A stretch of DNA of 5,562 bases, from the NCBI GenBank assembly GCA_027317055.1, contig DAHVFK010000249.1, positions 1 to 5,562 on the forward strand, in the 5' to 3' direction. Position 1 is the stretch's first letter. Every line of letters begins with the position of its first letter. A program made the translations under genes and the position numbers. The DNA is from Betaproteobacteria bacterium. GTDB lineage: Bacteria > Pseudomonadota > Gammaproteobacteria > Burkholderiales > SG8-39. Under the pieces are notes generated by a model. It did not search any database. It saw only the letters and a program-made list of their open reading frames with translations, and was not told the origin of the DNA. Below, piece by piece: positions 1 through 4,681 of this stretch.

Positions 1-2
1 GT

Positions 3-278
3 CTGATTCCGAATGGATGCAATTACGTGCAGCAGTTGCAGCGGTTCAAGGCGCAGTGCTCGGCCGCCGGCATCCATCATGTTCACGGTCACCGCCACCA
101 GTATGCGCAGACGCGGTATCGGGAGCTGACCGGCTGGGCCTGTCCGGCGCAGGGCGGGCCGGCCAGAAAGCAGCTCACGTACGAGCAGCAAGCCATCGAT
201 CGCCGGGCTCGCTTCACCATCAGCCACGAACTGGGTCACGGTCGCGAAAGCGTCGCTTCGGTTTATTTAGGTCGATAG
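3..278 (+). CDS. Tyrosine recombinase (phage-type integrase), C-terminal part, 5' cut by window edge
   Basis: This frame is open from the left edge to TAG 276-278 and gives 91 residues, the end of a tyrosine site-specific recombinase. Visible catalytic elements, numbered within the fragment, are HGHR at 28-31 (the HxxR of box II), LGH at 77-79, and Tyr88 in the terminal VYLGR. The nine-residue gap from the second His to the nucleophilic Tyr is normal for the family. These enzymes cut and rejoin DNA through a Tyr-DNA covalent intermediate to integrate or excise mobile elements. The insert between HGHR and LGH (a GWACP stretch and a QAIDRRAR stretch) resembles the 'integrase domain-containing' subgroup found in proteobacterial islands, judged from memory. 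The start and N-terminal DNA-binding domain lie outside the window, so activity cannot be judged, but nothing visible is broken. It precedes an AlpA-like gene, as expected for a mobile island. Confidence 0.82.
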   Translation: MIPNGCNYVQQLQRFKAQCSAAGIHHVHGHRHQYAQTRYRELTGWACPAQGGPARKQLTYEQQAIDRRARFTISHELGHGRESVASVYLGR

Positions 279-316
279 CGGTTCCTGGCGGCGGCATCGA
301 ACCCGAGCGACGAGGC

Positions 317-333
317 TGTTAGCAGTGCTGACA
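317..333. promoter_or_regulatory. Near-perfect 17-nt palindrome ahead of the alpA-like gene
   Basis: TGTTAGCA (317-324) and TGCTGACA (326-333) are inverted repeats around one central base, with 7 of 8 pairs Watson-Crick and one T:G. The site lies about 33 bases before the ATG of the AlpA-like regulator, in the 87-base gap after the integrase, where an autoregulatory operator or promoter-proximal site would be expected. The match could arise by chance in a window of this size. No convincing -35/-10 pair was seen beside it. Confidence 0.2.
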
Positions 334-365
334 CCCGGCATCGACGTCAAACCGGATCGACCGGC

Positions 366-668
366 ATGCGCACACGCGTGAACGTGCCGGCGAACGGCGG
401 TAGTCGCGAGTCGGAAGTGCTGACTTTCAGCGCGTTGCTCGTGCTGCTGGGCAGGCGGTCCCGGCAGTCGATCTACGATCTGATGCGGCGCGATCCTTCG
501 TTCCCTCGGCCGCGGCAACTGGGAAGCGAGTTCTCCATCGGATGGCTGCGAGTCGAGGTCATGCAGTGGCTTACATCCCGGCCGCTGGTCGAGTTGAATG
601 GGCTCGATGCTGTGGAGCGCCGGAGGAGGGCGCGCGGATCAGGGCCGGGGGAGTCGGCCGGAAAGTAG
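366..668 (+). CDS. AlpA-family helix-turn-helix transcriptional regulator
   Basis: A 100-residue basic protein. Residues 19-73 fit the AlpA / prophage CP4-57 regulator fold. A short helix (LTFSALLVLLG) is followed by the recognition-helix segment RRSRQSIYDLMRRD, the typical FPRPRQLG turn (46-53), and a closing EVMQWLTSRP helix (64-73) matching the family's 'EVxxWLxxRP' ending. AlpA proteins are winged-helix DNA binders that regulate integrase or excision genes, and some act as excisionases. Lying 87 bases downstream of an integrase end, a role in controlling excision of the same element is the natural inference. The tail (74-100) is Arg- and Gly-rich and looks disordered. ATG 366 is the first start in frame; its ribosome-binding site is weak. 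GTG 378 could serve instead without touching the domain. The fold call is fairly secure; the target DNA is unknown. Confidence 0.72.
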   Translation: MRTRVNVPANGGSRESEVLTFSALLVLLGRRSRQSIYDLMRRDPSFPRPRQLGSEFSIGWLRVEVMQWLTSRPLVELNGLDAVERRRRARGSGPGESAGK

Positions 669-703
669 CCGGGCCCGCACTTCCCCTCCCGCTGAGACGC
701 GCG

Positions 704-709
704 TATTAT
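704..709 (+). promoter_or_regulatory. Candidate -10 box of the toxin-antitoxin promoter
   Basis: TATTAT at 704-709 matches five of six bases of the sigma70 -10 consensus and stands out in GC-rich surroundings, 54 bases before the antitoxin start. A -35 element at the right distance (681-686, TTCCCC, 17-bp spacer) is poor, so the promoter may rely on the -10 region. The following TGTACA box shares its last T, so repressor binding there would cover the -10. Confidence 0.4.
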
Positions 710-726
710 GTACACGATTCTGCACA
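709..726. promoter_or_regulatory. Paired TGTACA-type operator of the toxin-antitoxin module
   Basis: TGTACA (709-714), itself a perfect palindrome, is followed by TGCACA (721-726), which differs by one base. Their centres are 12 bp apart, just over one helical turn. The enclosing segment 708-727 is also an imperfect palindrome (7 of 10 half-site positions). From memory, the E. coli yefM-yoeB operator uses two palindromes with TGTACA cores at this same spacing, bound by the YefM-YoeB complex. The antitoxin encoded 37 bases downstream belongs to that superfamily, and the boxes overlap the -10 candidate. The sequence pattern is observed; autorepression is inferred. Confidence 0.5.
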
Positions 727-763
727 TTAAACGCGCCGCCGTTTTCGGCACAGGAGGCCTGCA

Positions 764-1054
764 ATGGGAATTTCCACGAAGGACGTCATTCCGCTTTCGC
801 AGGCCCGCGCCAGTTTCTCGGAGTTGGCGGAAGAGGTGAAGGCCGGCGCCGAGAAGGTCATCACCAAGAACGGCGAGAGTTACGTGGCGCTGATCGACGC
901 GCAGCGGCTGGACCATTACCACCGGCTGGAGCGCGAACGCATTCACTTGCTGTTGATCGATGAGGCTGGCAAGGGGTTGGACGATGTCGCCGCCGGCCGC
1001 GTGAAGGATGCACGCAGCACGATCCAGTCGATCAAGCGCCGCCGCCGCGCATAA
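764..1054 (+). CDS. Type II antitoxin, Phd/YefM family
   Basis: A 96-residue protein. Its N-terminal half (residues 8-45) is the Phd/YefM DNA-binding and dimerisation domain: a VIPLSQARASFSELAEEV helix pair followed by the strand pattern KVITKNGESYVALID, the family's 'vvITrnGkpvavli' signature. The C-terminal half (about 49-96) is helical, charged and ends in SIKRRRRA; this is the part that normally wraps and neutralises the toxin and is degraded under stress. The family represses its own operon with the toxin as co-repressor. ATG 764 is firm because AGGAGG (752-757) lies 6 bases upstream, the best ribosome-binding site in the window. The toxin gene follows after 19 bases. Length is slightly above the usual 75-90 residues. 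Confidence 0.85.
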   Translation: MGISTKDVIPLSQARASFSELAEEVKAGAEKVITKNGESYVALIDAQRLDHYHRLERERIHLLLIDEAGKGLDDVAAGRVKDARSTIQSIKRRRRA

Positions 1055-1061
1055 GACGGGT

Positions 1062-1065
1062 GGAG
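1062..1065 (+). promoter_or_regulatory. Ribosome-binding site that fixes the toxin GTG start
   Basis: GGAG at 1062-1065 sits 8 bases before GTG 1074. An in-frame ATG at 1008 lies inside the antitoxin gene and would add 22 low-complexity residues, so GTG 1074 is preferred. A weaker site and GTG start after the strong AGGAGG/ATG of the antitoxin fits the usual excess of antitoxin over toxin. Confidence 0.5.
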
Positions 1066-1073
1066 CGGCACTC

Positions 1074-1478
1074 GTGGCGAGGAAGCCCGTCGTCCGGCTC
1101 ACCGCGAACTTCGAGCGCAACCTCGCCGACATCGAGCGTTTTCTGACCGAAGCCGAATCGCCCCAGGCTTATGAGGCGCTGCTCGACGAACTGCTGGATA
1201 CCGTGATTCCAAACCTCGAACGGTTTCCCGGTATCGGACGGCCGTTCTTCGCGCAGCCGGCGCGCTCGGTCGAAACCACGAATGCGCTGGACGCATTGCG
1301 CGCAAAGTTATCGGCGTTGACGCCGGACCCGGAAGCGTTGCGCGAATACATCCTCGACCACTACCTGGTGCTGTACGCGCAGATTGATGCGAATCTCTAT
1401 CTGCTGGCGATCAGGCATCACCGCCAACTGTCGTTCGATTTCCAGTCGCACTGGGGCGGGACTTCGTCGCCGCCGTAG
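1074..1478 (+). CDS. Type II toxin, RelE/ParE superfamily
   Basis: Starting at GTG 1074 the product has 134 residues. The N-terminus (VVRLTANFERNLADIERFL) is the first strand and helix typical of RelE/ParE toxins. The C-terminal region has the core strands: YLVLYAQIDANLYLLAIRHH matches the family's 'yrvlYrv..d.v.vlaIrHgrr' ending. ParE-type members poison DNA gyrase and RelE-type members cut mRNA on the ribosome; the sequence does not say which applies, and no clear RelE catalytic set is evident. It is longer than the usual 90-105 residues because of a central insert (about residues 60-95, ending LTPDPEALREYI) between the helical hairpin and the last strands. It lies 19 bases downstream of the antitoxin and surely shares its transcript. 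The stop TAG ends at 1478, after which no gene is evident for about 400 bases. Confidence 0.8.
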   Translation: MARKPVVRLTANFERNLADIERFLTEAESPQAYEALLDELLDTVIPNLERFPGIGRPFFAQPARSVETTNALDALRAKLSALTPDPEALREYILDHYLVLYAQIDANLYLLAIRHHRQLSFDFQSHWGGTSSPP

Positions 1479-1789
1479 TGCGATCGAACGCTGCCCGGTT
1501 CGCAGCGACGTTTTCGTTTCGGTACGGGTTTCAGTGTAGGTCGCGGTATAGGTCGCCGATCAAGGCGCCCGAAATCTCAGTGCCGGCGCGGGCTTTACAC
1601 CCATGCATCATCGGGGTGTGTTCTAAGGCTGCCATGCCTGACGGCTCAAAATACTGGATTTCCTGCCGACCCTTGCATTGAGGTCGGGCGGAGTGTGAAA
1701 TCCGCGCGTCCGCAGACGCGGCAAGCGCGGTCGCAATGGCGCATTCGGCGTCGGCCCATGCGCCGGATTGTTCGAAAGATTCAAATAAA

Positions 1790-1833
1790 GCGCCCTTGCG
1801 CCCTTCCTAAAATACTACCTCACCGCGCAAGGG
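1790..1833. repeat. Tandem 8-mer and 9-bp inverted repeat upstream of the carbamate kinase
   Basis: GCGCCCTT occurs twice back to back (1790-1805). CCCTTGCGC (1793-1801), which spans the joint of the two copies, is the exact reverse complement of GCGCAAGGG (1825-1833), with a 23-base gap holding the TAAAAT -10 candidate. An operator flanking a promoter or part of the leader fold is possible; no known regulator site is recognised. Confidence 0.3.
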
Positions 1834-1860
1834 GGTTGTCCGCCATTTTGCGGTTCCCCC
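1831..1860 (+). promoter_or_regulatory. Possible leader hairpin just before the carbamate kinase start
   Basis: GGGGG (1831-1835) can pair with CCCCC (1856-1860). Inside, CCGC (1840-1843) pairs with GCGG (1850-1853) across a CATTTT loop, leaving a small internal bulge. The C-run is immediately followed by another GGGGG (1861-1865), the only Shine-Dalgarno-like run before the gene, so the two G-runs could compete for the C-run and modulate access to the ribosome-binding site. No T-run follows, so it is not a standard terminator. Regulation is inferred only from position. Confidence 0.25.
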
Positions 1861-1875
1861 GGGGGATGGGCAGCC

Positions 1876-2904
1876 ATTAATACGCCATACGTACTTCCGC
1901 GCCGACTGATCGTCGCCATTGGGGGCAATGCGATCGATCCCGACGGCAGCAAGGGCACGCCCGAAGAGCAGAAGGCGATCGCCGCCGCCACGGCGCAGAC
2001 AATGCTGCCGCTGCTTCAACTCGACAACCAGCTTGTCATCGTCCACGGTAACGGCCCGCAAGTCGGCAAGCTCTTGCTTGCCAGCGCGATCGCGCACGAT
2101 CGGATCACACCGCAGTCGCTCGACATACTGGTGGCGCAGACCCAGGGCGCGACCGCCTACATACTCGCGCAGGCATTCGAGAACGCCTTGCGGGAAGTGG
2201 GCAACCCGCGCCACGCGGTGGGGCTCGTGACGCAGGTGGAGGTCGACGCGAACGACCCCGGCTTTGGCAATCCGACCAAGCCTGTCGGTCCGTTTTTCAG
2301 CGAGGCGGAGGCCAAGGCGATCGCGCAAGAGCTGGGCATTCAGGTAAGGGAGGATTCGGGACGCGGCTGGCGCTATGTGGTCGCCTCTCCCAAGCCCAAG
2401 CACATCTGCGACATCTCGCTGGTCGAGGCGCTGATGTGCACCAACACGGTGGTCATCGCAGGAGGGGGCGGCGGCATTCCGGTGGTGCGGGACGAGCGTG
2501 GCCGACGCTACGGTGTGAATGCGGTCATCGACAAGGACCTCACGACGGCGGTTATGGCGACGGTGCTCGGCATTCGCGACATGATGATGCTGACCGCCGT
2601 CCCGCGCGTGGCGATCAATTTCGGCAAGCCCGATCAGCGCGAACTCCATCGCGTCTCGCTGTCGCAGATGCGCGAGTACCTGGTTGCGGGGCATTTCCCG
2701 GCCGGGAGCATGGGGCCCAAGGTGGAGGCGGCGCTGCGTTTTCTCGAGGCGGGCGGCAAGCGCGTGATCATCACCAGCCTGCATTCCGCGGTTCCCGCGT
2801 TGCGCGGAGAGACCGGTACGCACATCGTGCAAGACGCGGATCTGGATGCCCGCTTGTCCACCGAAGCAATGAATGACGAAGGCCAGCGCAGGTCGATCTC
2901 CTGA
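1876..2904 (+). CDS. arcC: Carbamate kinase (ArcC/AllK type), non-canonical start
   Basis: Transfers phosphate between carbamoyl phosphate and ADP, giving ATP and carbamate (released as NH3 and CO2). Counting from ATT 1876, family motifs are IVAIGGNA (GGNA at 16-19), HGNGPQVG (57-64), the glycine run before IPVV (196 on), VIDKDL (Lys220, Asp221) and FPAGSMGPKVEAA (Lys282), all in the right order. Next to FdrA and AllG it should serve as the AllK (E. coli YbcF) enzyme, recovering ATP from carbamoyl phosphate made from oxalurate. The frame has no ATG, GTG or TTG between the upstream stop (TAA 1786) and the GGNA motif; the first ATG (2002) would delete the active-site N-terminus. ATT 1876 (product starting MNTPYVLPRRLIVAIGG, 342 residues, GGGGGA 9 bases upstream) or CTG 1906 (332 residues, no ribosome-binding site) are the choices. 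About 28 residues beyond the usual terminal GTxIV segment form an acidic, unconserved tail. Family certain; start uncertain. Confidence 0.88.
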   Translation: MNTPYVLPRRLIVAIGGNAIDPDGSKGTPEEQKAIAAATAQTMLPLLQLDNQLVIVHGNGPQVGKLLLASAIAHDRITPQSLDILVAQTQGATAYILAQAFENALREVGNPRHAVGLVTQVEVDANDPGFGNPTKPVGPFFSEAEAKAIAQELGIQVREDSGRGWRYVVASPKPKHICDISLVEALMCTNTVVIAGGGGGIPVVRDERGRRYGVNAVIDKDLTTAVMATVLGIRDMMMLTAVPRVAINFGKPDQRELHRVSLSQMREYLVAGHFPAGSMGPKVEAALRFLEAGGKRVIITSLHSAVPALRGETGTHIVQDADLDARLSTEAMNDEGQRRSIS

Positions 2905-3012
2905 GGAGCGTCATAAAGGGCAGGACGCTGCGAAACCCAGCCGCATTATACGAATGCCACGCCTCAATGAAGCGCCTACAACCAAGAGAACAGTTCTCTG
3001 GCAGGAGAATCG
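2905..3012. other. Spacer between the carbamate kinase and fdrA genes
   Basis: This 108-base gap is wide for co-transcribed genes and less GC-rich than its neighbours. It contains an AT-rich hexamer run ATTATAC (2945-2951) that could be a -10 element, without a good -35 upstream, and a perfect palindrome near its right end. A separate promoter for fdrA is therefore possible but unproven. No terminator-like stem with a T-run was seen after the kinase stop codon. Confidence 0.35.
2985..2999. promoter_or_regulatory. Perfect 15-nt palindrome before the fdrA ribosome-binding site
   Basis: AGAGAACAGTTCTCT has two exact 7-base arms around one central A. It ends 4 bases before the fdrA ribosome-binding site (AGGAG, 3003-3007) and 14 bases before the ATG. 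As DNA it could be a repressor operator; as RNA it could form a 6-bp stem with a CAG loop beside the ribosome-binding site. It does not match any operator I know for allantoin or purine regulators. Confidence 0.35.
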
Positions 3013-4680
3013 ATGGCGCTGTATGCAAAGCTGATCAAGGGCATCTTCCAGGATTCCGTGACACTCATGCTGATGTCACGGGATCTGTCGGCATTGCCTG
3101 ATGTCAAGCGCGTTGCCGTGATGATGGGGACCCCGGCGAACAGGGACGTGTTCCGCGAAACGGGGCTTTGGCACGAGGAGTTCGCAGCCGCAACGCCGAA
3201 CGACCTCTGCCTCGTTGTGGACAGCGAAACCGACGATCCGACGGTCGCCGAGGTCATGGCGGCCCGGGTACATGAGCGGCTCTCGGAGCTGGCGCGCGGC
3301 CGGCGCCGCGCCCGCTACCCAGTCGTGCGCAGCTGGCGTCGCGCGCGCCAGCTGCTTGCCGACGCGAACGTTGCGCTGATTTCCGTCGCGGGGCACTACG
3401 CTTTCGAGCCGGCCAGGCTGGCGCTTCAGGACGGCTGCCACGTGATGATGTTTTCCGACAACGTCAGCCTCGAGCAGGAGCTCGAATTGAAGACGCTCGC
3501 CCGCGGGCGAGGGTTGCTTGTGATGGGGCCGGACTGCGGTACGACAATTCTCAACGGAGCGCCGCTCGCGTTTGCCAACCGCATCCCGCCGGGCCCTGTT
3601 GCAGTAGTCGGAGCGTCGGGGACCGGGATCCAGGAGCTGACCTCCCAGATCGCGCGGCTGGGCAGCGGCATCACGCACGCGATTGGACTCGGCGGCCGCG
3701 ATCTGTCCGAGGAAATCGGTGGCATCAGCGCGGCCATGGCGCTGGACCTCGTCTCTCGCGACGACGCAAGCCGCATCATCGCGTTCGTATCCAAGCCGCC
3801 CGCGCCGGCGGTCAAGGCGCGCATCCTCGATGCGATGCAGGCGATCGGCAAGCCGGTGGTCGCGCTGTTCCTCGGCAGACGGCCGGCCCGGCGAGACATC
3901 GGGAATGTCCATCTCGCCCGTACGCTCGATGAGGCCGCCGCGCTCGCGGTCGAACTTGCGCAGGTGGACGCTCGCGCGTGCGCGTTGCCGAATGTCGAGG
4001 GGCGCGGCATTTGCGGCCTCTATACCGGCGGAACGCTGGCGGCCGAAGCTTCGATGCTGCTCGCAGAGGCGCTCGATCTGACGCAGGACGCGACGCACGC
4101 CGCCGGGTACATGCTGCGCGCCGGAGGCCATCGGATCATCGACCTGGGCGACGACGTCTACACCCGCGGCCAACCGCATCCGATGATTGACCCCACGTCG
4201 CGCAACGAGATGATCCGGGGCCTGGCAAAGGATCCGGCTGTCGGCGTGTTGCTGCTCGATGTCGTGCTCGGGTACGGGGCGCATCCCGATCCGGCTGGCG
4301 AAGTGGCTCGCGAGGTGTCGGCGTTGCGCGCGGCCCGCGGTGCCGAATCGCCGATCGTCGTGATCGCCACGCTGACTGGCACTGCGGAAGACCCGCAGGA
4401 CCGCGACAGCCAGGCGGCGAGGCTGGAGGAGGCGGGCATCGTGATCGCGGAAAGCGTGCGCGCCGCGGCAGTGCTCGCCGCGCGCGCGGTGGCCGCGCAA
4501 ATGCAATCGCACGCGGAGCCGCCCGCCCTGCTGCGGGCGCCCCCCGCTGTCGTCAACATCGGGCTGCGTGGTTTTGCCGAGGATCTGCATGCCAACGGCA
4601 TACGCGTCGTTCACCTGCAATGGGAGCCCGCCGCCGGTGGAAACGAGCGACTTCGTCGCCTCATCGAGCAACTGCAGTGA
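3013..4680 (+). CDS. fdrA: FdrA / AllF, oxamate carbamoyltransferase subunit (acyl-CoA synthetase-like)
   Basis: 555 residues, the same length as E. coli FdrA as I remember it, and co-linear with it from IKGIFQDSVTLM near the start to QWEPAAGGNERLRRL at the end. Domains resemble the alpha subunit of succinyl-CoA synthetase: GPDCGTT (172-178), the nucleotide-binding-like loop GASGTG (200-205), then THAIGLGGRDLSEEIGGIS. A second ligase-like half carries the family signature LGDDVYTRGQPHPMIDP (378-394). Despite the synthetase-like fold, recent E. coli work (from memory) assigns FdrA as AllF, which with AllG and AllH forms oxamate carbamoyltransferase: oxalurate + phosphate to oxamate + carbamoyl phosphate, at the end of anaerobic allantoin breakdown. 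ATG 3013 is supported by AGGAG (3003-3007), 5 bases upstream. It follows the carbamate kinase by 108 bases and ends 1 base before the next ATG. Residues 94-118 are unusually Arg-rich and are encoded in a palindrome-rich segment. No frame damage seen. Confidence 0.93.
   Translation: MALYAKLIKGIFQDSVTLMLMSRDLSALPDVKRVAVMMGTPANRDVFRETGLWHEEFAAATPNDLCLVVDSETDDPTVAEVMAARVHERLSELARGRRRARYPVVRSWRRARQLLADANVALISVAGHYAFEPARLALQDGCHVMMFSDNVSLEQELELKTLARGRGLLVMGPDCGTTILNGAPLAFANRIPPGPVAVVGASGTGIQELTSQIARLGSGITHAIGLGGRDLSEEIGGISAAMALDLVSRDDASRIIAFVSKPPAPAVKARILDAMQAIGKPVVALFLGRRPARRDIGNVHLARTLDEAAALAVELAQVDARACALPNVEGRGICGLYTGGTLAAEASMLLAEALDLTQDATHAAGYMLRAGGHRIIDLGDDVYTRGQPHPMIDPTSRNEMIRGLAKDPAVGVLLLDVVLGYGAHPDPAGEVAREVSALRAARGAESPIVVIATLTGTAEDPQDRDSQAARLEEAGIVIAESVRAAAVLAARAVAAQMQSHAEPPALLRAPPAVVNIGLRGFAEDLHANGIRVVHLQWEPAAGGNERLRRLIEQLQ
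3329..3355. repeat. Perfect 10-bp inverted repeat inside fdrA
   Basis: GCAGCTGGCG (3329-3338) and its exact reverse complement CGCCAGCTGC (3346-3355) are separated by 7 bases, giving a very stable hairpin in the transcript within the codons for RSWRRARQLLA. It is the longest perfect inverted repeat I found. It lies in coding sequence, so it may simply reflect GC-rich Arg, Ala and Leu codons, but such a stem could slow ribosomes or protect mRNA. Confidence 0.5.
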
Positions 4681-4681
4681 T

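Larger units (their letters stand above)
1479..1875. other. Gene-free stretch between the toxin gene and the carbamate kinase
   Basis: No convincing gene is present. Plus-strand open stretches here (to 1681 and to 1880) have unnatural composition and no family likeness. On the minus strand the frame from 1806 down to 1534 is free of stops for 91 codons, with an alanine-rich, protein-like run near 1741-1785, but has no ATG, GTG or TTG until far inside; it may be a gene remnant. Small structures are: an 8-bp direct repeat TAGGTCGC at 1537-1544 and 1549-1556; a 6-bp stem ACACCC/GGGTGT (1597-1602, 1614-1619) followed by GTTCT, at most a weak terminator for the toxin operon; CCGACC/GGTCGG (1666-1671, 1682-1687); and CGCGTC/GACGCG (1705-1710, 1715-1720). 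A promoter for the carbamate kinase is expected here; TAAAAT (1808-1813) is the only -10-like hexamer, without a good -35. The region looks like the seam between the cassette and the metabolic genes. Confidence 0.5.

Noticed and set aside
17..322. A 101-codon plus-strand open frame over the integrase end
   Set aside because: It is out of frame with the recombinase, whose catalytic HxxR, LGH and Tyr are visible; the product is Arg/Ser/Pro-rich noise.
473..1132. A 219-codon minus-strand open frame across the AlpA-like and antitoxin genes
   Set aside because: It overlaps two better-supported plus-strand genes, including the antitoxin with a strong AGGAGG site, and has no domain likeness.
1597..1624. 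Intrinsic terminator for the toxin-antitoxin operon
   Set aside because: The stem is only 6 bp with an 11-base loop and is followed by GTTCT rather than a real T-run; mentioned only as a weak possibility.
1478..1880. Two short plus-strand open frames (1478-1681 and 1695-1880) as possible small genes
   Set aside because: They have no ribosome-binding site, no family likeness and unnatural Arg/Cys-rich composition. The second ends with MGSH and a stop overlapping the kinase start region, but no evidence supports it being a leader peptide.
1807..2832. A 341-codon minus-strand open frame opposite the carbamate kinase
   Set aside because: The plus strand carries every carbamate kinase motif in order. 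The minus-strand translation has no recognisable domain and follows from codon bias.
3610..3630. FdrA as a genuine succinyl-CoA synthetase alpha subunit
   Set aside because: The GASGTG loop looks similar, but the length, the PHPMIDP signature and the allG and carbamate kinase neighbours place it in the FdrA/AllF family.
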